Source: Fischerella sp. (GTDB lineage Bacteria > Cyanobacteriota > Cyanobacteriia > Cyanobacteriales > Nostocaceae). From it: a stretch of DNA of 9,100 bases. Positions 1-6,352 of the stretch are shown piece by piece; position 1 is the stretch's first letter, and the number at the start of each line of letters is the position of its first letter. The notes under the pieces were generated by a model. The model was not told the origin of the DNA. It was given only the letters and a program-made list of their open reading frames with translations, and did no database searches. The translations under genes were made by a program, and so were the position numbers. The DNA is taken from assembly GCA_026419705.1 (NCBI GenBank), contig JANZYY010000183.1, forward strand, positions 1 to 9,100, given 5' to 3'.

Positions 1-1078
1 CAGTATACACGTATTGATGATTTTCCAGTAATAATTGGGTAACAGTCTCAAAGTTGGCATCTGTTGCCGCTTTGTTGTTATAAACTGGCTGCGGCCAATG
101 CTTCTGTGCTGCTTTGATGGTTTCTTGATCCCAGTACGCACCTTTGACTAGGCGAATTGTCACCGGATAACCACGTTGTTTTGCCCAATCAATTAATGCT
201 TGTGCATCTTGTTCGCTGTCACGCAGATATGCTTGGATAGTCATGCCAATATCTGTGCGGGTACGAAATTCTTCTTCCATGAGAAGTTTTTTCAGAATGC
301 TTAAAGTTAGGTCTTTGTAAGCATACTGTTCCATATCAAAGTGAACGCCGACACCTAGTTCTTGGGCGCGACGCAAAAGAATGCGGATGCGATCGCTGAC
401 TCTTTGTTCGCTACCTAGAGCATCCAGGGGATCGAATTGGGAGTAAAACGCTGTTAATTTCACAGACACCTGAACTTTGGGTAACTTTTCGCCGTCTGCT
501 TCATCAATTAATGGTACAGTTGCCCAATTCTTAGATGCTTCTTGTAATTGTTGCATCAAATCTAGATATCTTTCTAGGTAAGACTGTGCTTCTGCTTCGG
601 TAATTACTGCCTCACCCAGTAAGTCTACAGTGAAAGCAATTTTTTCCTTACGCAGTCGCTCAATTGTCTTTAGTACCTGTTTAATATTTTCTCCAGCAAT
701 ATATTTATGAGCTAATGTTTCAACTGCTGTAGCAAAAGTAGTAGCAGCAACTTGCCCTGGCATGGAATCGGCATTAGCAAAATTTAACATTCCCTTCAGG
801 GCAGTTGGTAATTCTACTGATTCATCACCTAAGTATTCTTGTAAATGTGCGGCAATTTCCGATTTACTGCGTAAAGCAGGTAGAGTATCGATCAAGCGAA
901 ATAACTGCACTCGCAACCCTGGATTGCTCATCGCCCAAGCCAACAGTTTATCATCCCAGCGCATCTGCTCGCGCAAAGCCGAAAAAAAATTGCGATTTTC
1001 TTGTGTCGCTTCTAGCAGATGTCTGGCGATTTCTTGGGTTTTCGCTTCGTAGGTGCTATTTTTTACTTGTAAAACCAC
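1..1078 (-). CDS. putA: PutA-type proline dehydrogenase / P5C dehydrogenase, N-terminal part (partial at left edge)
   Basis: The visible 359 codons form the FAD-dependent proline dehydrogenase half of a proline-catabolic enzyme, which oxidises proline to delta-1-pyrroline-5-carboxylate. Cyanobacterial relatives are bifunctional proteins of roughly 1000 residues whose C-terminal half makes glutamate; that half would lie left of the window and is not seen. Motifs in the beta/alpha barrel include SVKLTAFYSQFDPLD (residues 205-219), GVHFDMEQYAYKDLTL (244-259), IQAYLRDSEQD (281-291) and the signature IRLVKGAYWD (308-317), whose Arg and Lys belong to the flavin/substrate site. No N-terminal ribbon-helix-helix segment is present, so it is unlikely to autoregulate DNA as E. 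coli PutA does. The start is GTG at 1078-1076, chosen because AAGGAGT lies 9 bases upstream and the conserved N-terminal helical region begins just after. The gene stands alone; the next gene is divergent. The proline dehydrogenase call is firm; bifunctionality is inferred. Confidence 0.93.
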   Translation of the reverse strand, partial: MVLQVKNSTYEAKTQEIARHLLEATQENRNFFSALREQMRWDDKLLAWAMSNPGLRVQLFRLIDTLPALRSKSEIAAHLQEYLGDESVELPTALKGMLNFANADSMPGQVAATTFATAVETLAHKYIAGENIKQVLKTIERLRKEKIAFTVDLLGEAVITEAEAQSYLERYLDLMQQLQEASKNWATVPLIDEADGEKLPKVQVSVKLTAFYSQFDPLDALGSEQRVSDRIRILLRRAQELGVGVHFDMEQYAYKDLTLSILKKLLMEEEFRTRTDIGMTIQAYLRDSEQDAQALIDWAKQRGYPVTIRLVKGAYWDQETIKAAQKHWPQPVYNNKAATDANFETVTQLLLENHQYVYT

Positions 1079-1087
1079 AGATAACAA

Positions 1088-1094
1088 ACTCCTT
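1088..1094 (-). promoter_or_regulatory. Ribosome binding site of putA, deciding a GTG start
   Basis: Read on the minus strand, AAGGAGT is followed by a 9-base spacer and then GTG. This strong Shine-Dalgarno match favours the GTG over the first in-frame ATG, which lies 39 codons further in (Met39). Confidence 0.75.
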
Positions 1095-1368
1095 GTGCAA
1101 TGTCAGGCTTTACTTTATAAAACCCATATCTTCTATTTTCGCTCTTTGCTTTTGCAGCCACCACATCCAGAGCGCAGGATGTTACGCAATTCCTACTAAT
1201 ACCAATTTGAAAAAAGATAAACGCTGCGGGCTACAAACCCATTCCACAAGAGCTTGAATACGATCGTGGAGTGAATCGGGCTGCCCGCCCGTATAATTTA
1301 ATTATGTTGATCTGGTTAACATATTTTCTAAGTAGTAGTTTGTCAAATTTGAATTGATGGATCGTAAA

Positions 1369-1426
1369 GTTTGTAGTCAGGACTTTAGTCCTGAATTTTT
1401 AAGCACGCTTGGTGCTGACTACAAAC
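1369..1426. repeat. Compound palindromic intergenic repeat (cyanobacterial dispersed type)
   Basis: The ends form a perfect 12-bp inverted repeat: GTTTGTAGTCAG at 1369-1380 and CTGACTACAAAC at 1415-1426. Inside are two more hairpins: TCAGGACT-TT-AGTCCTGA at 1377-1394 (8-bp arms, 2-base loop) and AGCAC/GTGCT at 1402-1406 and 1412-1416. The inner arms share bases with the outer arms, so the alternatives would be a single long stem or two small hairpins. From general knowledge, elements with 'gtagt-aggactttagtcct-actacaaac' patterns are widely dispersed between genes of Nostoc-like cyanobacteria. Copy number here cannot be judged from one window. Confidence 0.75.
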
Positions 1427-1489
1427 CCTCAAAACTAACTTGACCCAGTAGTAGATACAAAACCTGAATCATAGAAAAATGATGACGCG

Positions 1490-2152
1490 ATGAAACCAAA
1501 GAATACTCTCAAGCCAGCTTTTTTTACAACTGTTAGTTGCTTGACGCTAGGTATCTTGACTGTTACGAATACATCACAATTGGTAGTCGCAGCAGTAGAA
1601 AATTCTGCTATTACTAGACAATACACCTTAGCACAGTTTTCCGGCTTTGACAGCCAACAGCAGGAGCGATCGCAACTTGTGCGAACTGCAAATACCCTAC
1701 TCAGCCAGGGTGATTTAACAGGTGCGGAAGAAAATTTACGTAAATTGATTGAGAAGTACCCAGAGGATGCTTTTGGACACTACCAATTAGGGAATGTCCT
1801 GTTTCGTCAGGATAAAAAAGAAGACGCAATCAAAGCATATCAAGAAGCTATTCGCATAGACCCTAAATACGCACTTGCACACAATGCCATTGGAATTATT
1901 TTTGCACAGCAACAGCGATGGGAAGATGCAATCGCAGAATATAAAAAAGCACTAGAAATCAACCCTGACTACGGTGATGCACTCACAAACCTAGCTCAGG
2001 CGCTGTGGATACAAGGAAAACGGAATGAAGCGATCGTATCCTTGGAAAAAGCTTTAAATATTTTTAAACAGCAAAATAGACCTCAGAAAGTAGAACGCAT
2101 CGAAAAGATTTTACGGGAAATGAAAGCTGGTGATGACCCGACGGTTTCGTGA
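1490..2152 (+). CDS. Secreted or membrane-anchored TPR-repeat protein
   Basis: A 220-residue tetratricopeptide-repeat protein, probably a protein-interaction scaffold; its partner cannot be inferred. An N-terminal hydrophobic stretch (about residues 10-36, with Ala-Ala at 34-35) after a basic start looks like a signal peptide or membrane anchor, placing the repeats in the periplasm or thylakoid lumen. Four repeat units follow at about 60-93, 94-127, 128-161 and 162-195. The second and third carry canonical TPR residues (HYQLGNVL...EDAIKAYQEAIRIDP and AHNAIGIIF...EDAIAEYKKALEINP). The last is followed by a basic helix and a short acidic end. The start ATG at 1490 was chosen because it places the hydrophobic segment at the N-terminus; no strong Shine-Dalgarno precedes it. 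Its start overlaps the stop of a four-codon leader frame. It converges on the HxlR gene. The TPR fold is certain; the function is unknown. Confidence 0.92.
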   Translation: MKPKNTLKPAFFTTVSCLTLGILTVTNTSQLVVAAVENSAITRQYTLAQFSGFDSQQQERSQLVRTANTLLSQGDLTGAEENLRKLIEKYPEDAFGHYQLGNVLFRQDKKEDAIKAYQEAIRIDPKYALAHNAIGIIFAQQQRWEDAIAEYKKALEINPDYGDALTNLAQALWIQGKRNEAIVSLEKALNIFKQQNRPQKVERIEKILREMKAGDDPTVS

Positions 2153-2185
2153 AATCTGCAGTTGCATTTATTCGTTGGAGATTGC

Positions 2186-2223
2186 GCATCGCCCATTTCC
2201 ATGGAAATTTGCTTTACCGATGC
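2186..2223. terminator. Nested inverted repeat between convergent genes (possible bidirectional terminator)
   Basis: An inner perfect 14-bp palindrome, ATTTCCATGGAAAT (2195-2208), is flanked by a second inverted pair, GCATCG (2186-2191) and CGATGC (2218-2223). It sits in the 94-bp gap where the TPR gene and the HxlR gene run towards each other, which is where a shared terminator would be expected. There is no clear T-run on either side, so it is not a textbook intrinsic terminator. It could also be a protein-binding palindrome. Confidence 0.35.
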
Positions 2224-2246
2224 TTGACTAAAAACGTAATTCAGAA

Positions 2247-2618
2247 CTAGCTCAACACATCTCCTCGAGCGTGAAATTTCTGATGATTAATTTCACCGAA
2301 GTGCTGAACAGCCCAGTCATGCATCGCATAGAGAATTGGTTTAAGACTTTCCCCTAAAGGAGTAAGCGAATATTCCACCTTTGGGGGGATTTGTGCGTAC
2401 ACCTGACGATGAATAATACCATCTTCTTCCATTTCCCTCAGTTGCTGCGTCAGCATTTTTTGTGTAATTCCTGGTAAAGCTCGCTGTAACTCGCCAAAAC
2501 GTTTTACTCCAAACATTAATTCTCTAATAATCAATACTTTCCAGCGTCCACCTATCACCTTCAGCGTGGTTTCCACTTCACACGTTAATCTGTTGTGATT
2601 TTCTGGTTTAGCTTTCAT
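2247..2618 (-). CDS. HxlR-family (DUF24) winged-helix transcriptional regulator
   Basis: A 123-residue one-domain DNA-binding protein of the HxlR/YodB/HypR type, related to MarR. These act as dimers and often sense electrophiles, quinones or disulfide stress through an N-terminal cysteine. The family hallmark CEVETTLKVIGGRWKVLII (residues 13-31) is present, with the single conserved Cys13 at the position used for redox sensing in YodB/HypR. A helix-turn-helix (about 38-65, FGELQRALPGITQKMLTQQL) and a wing (66-85, ending KVEYSLTPLGE) follow. Length is normal for the family. The Shine-Dalgarno before ATG 2618 is weak; the start is chosen from family length. HxlR regulators usually sit divergent to a target reductase or dehydrogenase, but none is present here: the upstream DNA holds only a decayed gene in the same direction. 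The target and the inducer are therefore unknown. Confidence 0.93.
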   Translation of the reverse strand: MKAKPENHNRLTCEVETTLKVIGGRWKVLIIRELMFGVKRFGELQRALPGITQKMLTQQLREMEEDGIIHRQVYAQIPPKVEYSLTPLGESLKPILYAMHDWAVQHFGEINHQKFHARGDVLS

Positions 2619-2894
2619 AGTTTCTTGGAAAATAAGGTTAGGAGAATACGAAAATAGGAATTTTCATGCTTTGATTGTACCGAAACCAAGGTAGTCGTTT
2701 GTTGGGGAAATCAAGAAAGTGAAAGGGCAAAGGGTTTGACCTTGCTAACTGCAGTATATAGGAAATTGCCTGTCGCGCTAAAAAGGAATGAAGAAGTATG
2801 AACTACTAACTCATCAGGGCACCAAGAATTAAATCTTATATTACAAATAGAAAGTAAATTTATCTTGCTGTTTCTGCAACGCCGGAACTTGTGA
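2619..2894. other. Upstream region of the HxlR regulator, no intact gene seen
   Basis: These 276 bases should contain the promoter of the regulator gene. A small inverted repeat, TACC-N8-GGTA (2678-2693), about 60 bases from the start codon is a conceivable operator for a dimeric winged-helix protein, but it is short and may be chance. Minus-strand open frames overlapping this stretch do not look like protein. Confidence 0.3.
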
Positions 2895-3176
2895 TTAATG
2901 AGGACGAGCTGGCAAAGATTTGTGAGCATAGTTGCAGTCGAAGTACTCTCATGCACCTTGACTAGACTCAAAGTGGTGAGTAATCAAGAAAGCTTCTTGT
3001 TTACCGTAAGATTCACATCTCCAGATTTTGAGATAGTACCCAGTATTAGCCGTGTTTTGCCACAGTTCGTAACTATAATCACTGCGCGAACTGTTGCTTA
3101 CTAAAACATCAGCATTCGCAACTGAGGATAAGCTTAGCAGGGTAATAGTAGTTAATAAAGATACTAAAAATTTTTT
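2895..3176 (-). pseudogene. Decayed gene for a small secreted protein (no start codon, internal stop)
   Basis: Read on the minus strand from 3176, the frame gives a convincing signal peptide: Lys-Lys, then a run of Leu/Val/Ile/Thr, then SSVANA before DVLV, with likely cleavage after Ala22. A plausible mature domain follows, with YYLKIWRCESYGKQEAF in its middle. The frame meets TGA at 2951-2949 after 75 codons. It then continues sensibly as EYFDCNYAHKSLPARPH to TAA at 2897-2895, about 93 sense codons in all. The two cysteines (IWRC and YFDC) would form a natural disulfide pair on either side of the internal stop. There is no ATG, GTG or TTG in the first 75 codons, and the codons just upstream are TAG and TAA. 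The start probably vanished by mutation or by slippage in the adjoining A8/T5 tract. I do not recognise a named function. A sequencing error in the homopolymer could explain the missing start, but not the TGA as well. Confidence 0.6.
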
Positions 3177-3688
3177 TTACTATAATTAGCTAATTGATAA
3201 ATATTACACTTTAGTGATTGTTGATTTGGTATTAAAAATGGCAAATATACGCTTTTAGTAAGATAAAATAGTTTTAAAAAGTTAAATTTATAGCATTCAT
3301 AATCTGCTAGTTTACACTTAAATATACCCTTGCTCAGAGATCGCTTTATATAATTTTCATCTCATTATTGAGTGAGTATTTTAGATAAAATCCAGACAAA
3401 TTATTAGTTTGAGCGAGTGGGTAATTGCTTGCAACAAACCTAACGATGTAAATATTCGATAAAGTTACCGACAAGTCGTTGATTTTAATGACTTGAACAA
3501 TAAGACTTACTACTGTAGTTTCAACAACTATATAAGTGTAAGCATTGCTAGCGCTTCAGAAATGATACCAAGTTCAGGACTTTTAGCCGGAATACCTGCG
3601 ATCGCTAACCTTTATTTCCAGCAGCTAACGGCTCCCACTCCAGGGTAAATCTACCAATAATTGCCACCCATTCACAGGAGTGACTTGA
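3177..3688. other. Long A+T-rich intergenic region upstream of the PEP-CTERM protein gene
   Basis: About 510 bases without a supported gene. The left two thirds are strongly A+T-rich. A hairpin, CAAGTCGTT-GATTTT-AATGACTTG (3472-3480 with 3487-3495, one G-T pair), lies about 200 bases before the next start codon. TTGAAC at 3493-3498 and TATATA near 3530 are weak promoter-like strings, but spacing does not support a confident promoter. A HIP1 octamer is at 3598-3605. A 28-codon open frame at 3562-3648 has no ribosome binding site and was not called. Confidence 0.5.
3676..3680 (+). promoter_or_regulatory. Ribosome binding site of the DUF1194 protein gene
   Basis: AGGAG lies 8 bases before ATG 3689, an ideal spacing that fixes this start and retains the complete signal peptide. 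Confidence 0.8.
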
Positions 3689-4534
3689 ATGACAAAATTT
3701 CAACTAACAAAGAGATTACGTCAGGCTACTGCTAAGGGGAAAACAGTTTTTCTTGGTTTGGGAACCATCTCAACTTTGGTGACGCTAAGTGTATTGTCTC
3801 CATCTGCATCTTTCGCCGCCACTATAGTTGATACCGAACTAGTACTCTCTGTTGATGTTTCTGGGAGCGTTGATAGCAGCGAGTTCAACTTACAGCGACA
3901 AGGTTACGCAAACGCTTTTAGGAATCCCACAATACAGGAGCAAATCGCAGCCTTGCCAGGAGGTATTGCAACAACTCTATCCTATTGGGGTAGTGATGCG
4001 GAACAGTCTTTACCTTGGTTCCATATCACTGATGCTGCTAGTGCTAATGCTTTTGCTGATGCAATCGCAGCTACTAAAAGACCGTTTTCTGGCGCGACTG
4101 GCGTTGCTAATGCCATTGACTTTGCCAAAAATCTCCTCGACACTAACGATTATGATGGCAAAAGAAAAGTAATTGACGTATCTGGTGATGGCAGGGATAA
4201 TGTCTCCGGTGTTGGCAAACTTCAAGTAGCACGAGATAAGGCGGTTGATGCTGGAATTGTTATCAATGGCTTACCAATATTAAATGATGAACCAGACCTT
4301 GATCGATACTACCAAGACAACGTCATCGGCGGTTCAGGTTCCTTTACAATTCCAGCGAATGACTTCTCAAACTTTGAGAAAGCTGTCACAAAAAAGATCG
4401 GACGTGAAATTGTCAAATCTAAACCAGAAGTCCCCGAGCCTGTAACTATTCTCGGCTCCCTCACCGCTGGTGGTGTCGGTGTAGCTCTGCGCCGGAAAAA
4501 AATACAACAAAGCACAATCGCACGGAAAGCGTAA
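3689..4534 (+). CDS. DUF1194 / von Willebrand factor A-like protein with PEP-CTERM sorting signal
   Basis: A 281-residue exported protein. A basic N-terminus is followed by a hydrophobic stretch (about 20-37) and an Ala-rich cleavage region ending near Ala43-Ala44. The mature part begins with the metal-ion-dependent adhesion site DVSGS (Asp56, Ser58, Ser60). Thr137 (FSGATGVANAIDFA) and Asp167 (DVSGDGRDN) fit the second and third MIDAS positions, so a divalent metal and ligand binding are expected. This pattern is that of DUF1194 proteins. The C-terminus has Pro-Glu-Pro (249-251), a hydrophobic segment (252-267) and RRKK (268-271), the PEP-CTERM signal recognised by exosortase and linked to the cell surface or exopolysaccharide. 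The tail continues ten residues past the basic cluster, longer than usual. The gene is probably monocistronic, with a hairpin 41 bases after the stop. No exosortase gene is in view. Biological role unknown. Confidence 0.9.
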   Translation: MTKFQLTKRLRQATAKGKTVFLGLGTISTLVTLSVLSPSASFAATIVDTELVLSVDVSGSVDSSEFNLQRQGYANAFRNPTIQEQIAALPGGIATTLSYWGSDAEQSLPWFHITDAASANAFADAIAATKRPFSGATGVANAIDFAKNLLDTNDYDGKRKVIDVSGDGRDNVSGVGKLQVARDKAVDAGIVINGLPILNDEPDLDRYYQDNVIGGSGSFTIPANDFSNFEKAVTKKIGREIVKSKPEVPEPVTILGSLTAGGVGVALRRKKIQQSTIARKA

Positions 4535-4574
4535 GCTGATTTCAAAACCCAGAAATACCAATAACTAAAGATGA

Positions 4575-4599
4575 GGGCGAGCCGTTTTTGGGTTCGTCC
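4575..4599 (+). terminator. Hairpin downstream of the PEP-CTERM gene, terminator-like
   Basis: A 9-bp stem with two G-T pairs, GGGCGAGCC (4575-4583) with GGTTCGTCC (4591-4599), around the loop GTTTTTG. A second imperfect stem-loop (CCTGTTC/GAGCAGG) overlaps and follows immediately. No T-run follows, so termination is inferred from position 41 bases after the stop codon. Confidence 0.45.
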
Positions 4600-4712
4600 T
4601 GTTCTTGAGCAGGTTTGGTAACTTCACCTCAGTTTCAATTAATCGTTATTCTGAATAAATATAAACCCAATCAACTTATGCACTTTTGCGATAGAAACAA
4701 AAAAGAATACAC

Positions 4713-4725
4713 GAGGAGCGATCGC
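4713..4725 (+). promoter_or_regulatory. Ribosome binding site overlapping a HIP1 octamer, O-methyltransferase gene
   Basis: GAGGAG at 4713-4718 precedes ATG 4731 by 12 bases. Its last G is also the first base of a HIP1 octamer GCGATCGC (4718-4725), so the octamer fills most of the spacer. The spacing is on the long side. Confidence 0.6.
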
Positions 4726-4730
4726 ACTCT

Positions 4731-5393
4731 ATGGCGAATAAAACTCTTGGACTAGAAAAACATCTTTATGACTACCTGCTCTCAGTCTCTCTGCGAGAAC
4801 CAGAAGTTTTGACCAAACTGCGTCAAGAAACAGCACAGCATCCCATGGCCGTAATGCAGATTGCACCAGAACAGGGACAGTTGATGGCATTGTTAGTAAA
4901 ATTAATAGGAGCAAAAAAAACTTTAGATATAGGTGTATTTACAGGCTATAGTTCTTTGGTAGTAGCGTTAGCGTTACCACCAGATGGTAAAGTAATAGCC
5001 TGTGATGTTGATGAAGAATATACCTCAATCGCCCGCCGCTACTGGCAGCAAGCAGGTGTAGCAAACAAAATCGAGTTGCATATTGCCCCAGCTGTAGAAA
5101 CCCTAGAAAAATTGCTAGCAGCAGGAGAGACAGAAACATTTGATTTTGCCTTCATTGACGCTGATAAAAGCAACTACGATCTTTACTACGAACTAGCTTT
5201 GCAACTTGTGCGCCGGGGAGGGCTGATTGCGATCGATAATGTACTGTGGTCAGGTCAAGTTGCAGATCCGCAAGTGCAGGATCTCAGAACTAACAAAATT
5301 CGTGCTTTGAATCAAAAATTGCATCAAGACCAAAGAGTAACTATTAGCATACTGCCAATTGCTGACGGATTAACATTAGCAATGAAAAACTAA
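4731..5393 (+). CDS. Class I SAM-dependent, cation-dependent O-methyltransferase (family 3, slr0095-like)
   Basis: A 220-residue cytosolic methyltransferase of the catechol/caffeoyl-CoA O-methyltransferase family. After a helical N-terminus, the SAM-binding glycine loop reads LDIGVFTGYSSL (65-76). The acidic residue for the ribose is in ACDVDEEY (90-97). FIDADKSNYDLYY (141-153) and AIDNVLWSG (167-175) supply the metal ligands Asp143, Asp169 and Asn170. Length and motifs match the cyanobacterial enzyme SynOMT (slr0095 of Synechocystis), which methylates catechol-type phenolics in vitro. The native substrate is not known. B. subtilis TrmR, which methylates 5-hydroxyuridine at tRNA position 34, belongs to the same broad family. 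This gene ends 62 bases from the end of trhO, which makes the hydroxyl of that nucleoside a possible substrate. The motifs look closer to the phenolic-type subgroup, so that remains inference. Confidence 0.93.
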   Translation: MANKTLGLEKHLYDYLLSVSLREPEVLTKLRQETAQHPMAVMQIAPEQGQLMALLVKLIGAKKTLDIGVFTGYSSLVVALALPPDGKVIACDVDEEYTSIARRYWQQAGVANKIELHIAPAVETLEKLLAAGETETFDFAFIDADKSNYDLYYELALQLVRRGGLIAIDNVLWSGQVADPQVQDLRTNKIRALNQKLHQDQRVTISILPIADGLTLAMKN

Positions 5394-5406
5394 AAACCAG
5401 AAATCA

Positions 5407-5445
5407 CTCTGCGAGCCTCTGCGAAAACCTCCGCGCAACTCTGCG
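5407..5445. repeat. Short CTCTGCG repeat cluster between convergent genes
   Basis: Four heptamer units lie at 5407, 5417, 5429 and 5439: three exact CTCTGCG copies and one CTCCGCG, spaced 10, 12 and 10 bases. The cluster fills most of the 62-bp gap between the O-methyltransferase and trhO. Strings of this type recur between genes in many cyanobacteria; their role is unknown. No hairpin terminator is evident here. Confidence 0.6.
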
Positions 5446-5455
5446 TTTAATCAGA

Positions 5456-6352
5456 TTACGAACTAAACCTAGCTTTCTTTGCCCTTTTTGCTTGTCTTTG
5501 CTTTTCCTCCTGACGTTTTCTCTTCTCCTCCGTCAGACTATCAAAACAGTGCGGACAACATACTCCCTCTTCGTACTTTGGAGAAGTCTTATCAGCTTGT
5601 GAAATCGGATATCCACAGCTGCTACACATTTCATAGGAACCAGGTTCTAAGCCGTGAGCAACTGCTACGCGTTCGTCAAAGACAAAACACTCTCCATTCC
5701 ACAAACTTTTTTCTGCTGGGACTTCGTCCAAATACTTGAGAATACCACCTTTGAGGTGATAAACCTCTTGAAAACCTTGGGAGAGCATGAAAGACGAAGC
5801 TTTTTCGCAGCGAATACCACCAGTACAAAATAATGCTACCTTTTTGTGTTTGTTGGGATCGAGGTGTTTGCGAACATAATCTGGAAATTGCCGAAATGAG
5901 TTTGTATTGGGATTTTGTGCTCCTTGGAAAGTGCCGATACTTACTTCATAATTATTGCGGGTATCGATTACCGTTACCTGGGGATCGGCAATAATAGCGT
6001 TCCAATGATGGGGACTAACATAAATACCTACTTGTTCATTGGGATCGACATCAGACATTCCGATAGTGACAATTTCTTTTTTAAGGCGCACTTTCATGCG
6101 CTCAAATGGGGGTTTGCAAGCAGTAGACTCTTTGTGTTCCAAGTCAGCAAAGCGAGAATCTGAGCGCAAAAAAGCTAAGACCGAGTCAATACCCTCGCGA
6201 GAACCCGCTATTGTAGCGTTGATACCTTCTTGTGCTAGTAGAATAGTTCCCTTAATGTTTTGAGCTTGACAGTAAGACAGCAGAGGTTGTTGTTTCTCAG
6301 CAAAGTCTGGCAGCTTGACAAATTTATAAAATGTAGCCACAATGACTGTCAT
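5456..6352 (-). CDS. trhO: tRNA uridine(34) hydroxylase, rhodanese-like (TrhO/YceA)
   Basis: A 298-residue UPF0176/YceA protein. Family members hydroxylate uridine 34 in the tRNA wobble position to 5-hydroxyuridine with O2, the first step to methoxy- or oxyacetic-acid uridine. The N-terminal acylphosphatase-like domain (1-95) includes KGTILLAQEGINATIAG (34-50). The rhodanese domain (about 115-215) has VIDTRNNYE (128-136) and the active loop CTGGIRCEKA with Cys176 and Cys182. The C-terminal part has CSSC (243-246) and CPHC (266-269), consistent with a zinc site, and ends in a highly charged Lys/Arg tail (275-298). The start ATG at 6352 has GGGAG 12 bases upstream. The ATG overlaps the stop of an upstream open frame as ATGA, but that frame looks like repeat DNA. 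The gene converges with a methyltransferase gene. The call is firm. Confidence 0.96.
   Translation of the reverse strand: MTVIVATFYKFVKLPDFAEKQQPLLSYCQAQNIKGTILLAQEGINATIAGSREGIDSVLAFLRSDSRFADLEHKESTACKPPFERMKVRLKKEIVTIGMSDVDPNEQVGIYVSPHHWNAIIADPQVTVIDTRNNYEVSIGTFQGAQNPNTNSFRQFPDYVRKHLDPNKHKKVALFCTGGIRCEKASSFMLSQGFQEVYHLKGGILKYLDEVPAEKSLWNGECFVFDERVAVAHGLEPGSYEMCSSCGYPISQADKTSPKYEEGVCCPHCFDSLTEEKRKRQEEKQRQAKRAKKARFSS

Larger units (their letters stand above)
1079..1489. other. Intergenic region between divergent putA and the TPR gene
   Basis: No gene is supported in these 411 bases. The left part must hold the putA leader and the right part the TPR gene leader, but no convincing -10/-35 pair was identified. 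It holds a short G+C-rich inverted repeat, CGGGC-T-GCCCG at 1277-1287, followed by a further GCCCG ending at 1291. It also holds the compound palindromic repeat at 1369-1426. The string CTACAAACCC occurs twice (near 1228 and 1420), suggesting related repeat pieces. The open frames here are weak and lack protein-like composition. Confidence 0.6.

Noticed and set aside
805..1257. A 150-codon plus-strand frame antisense to putA
   Set aside because: Most of it is the reverse strand of a conserved coding region; the remainder lies in repeat-bearing intergenic DNA.
2711..2971. An 86-codon minus-strand frame
   Set aside because: It begins inside the decayed secreted-protein gene in a different frame and has no domain or ribosome binding site.
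2898..3104. A 68-codon plus-strand frame
   Set aside because: It is antisense to the decayed secreted-protein gene, whose frame shows a clear signal peptide.
3562..3648. A 28-codon plus-strand frame upstream of the DUF1194 gene
   Set aside because: No Shine-Dalgarno, no recognisable similarity, and part of it is a HIP1 octamer.
5407..5445. A CRISPR-like array
   Set aside because: Units are only 7 bases with 3-5 base gaps, far too short for CRISPR repeats and spacers, and no cas genes are present.
3689..6352. A possible biosynthetic or surface-assembly operon of the PEP-CTERM protein, methyltransferase and trhO
   Set aside because: Each gene has its own leader, a hairpin separates the first two, and trhO is on the opposite strand; no exosortase or glycosyltransferase genes are present.
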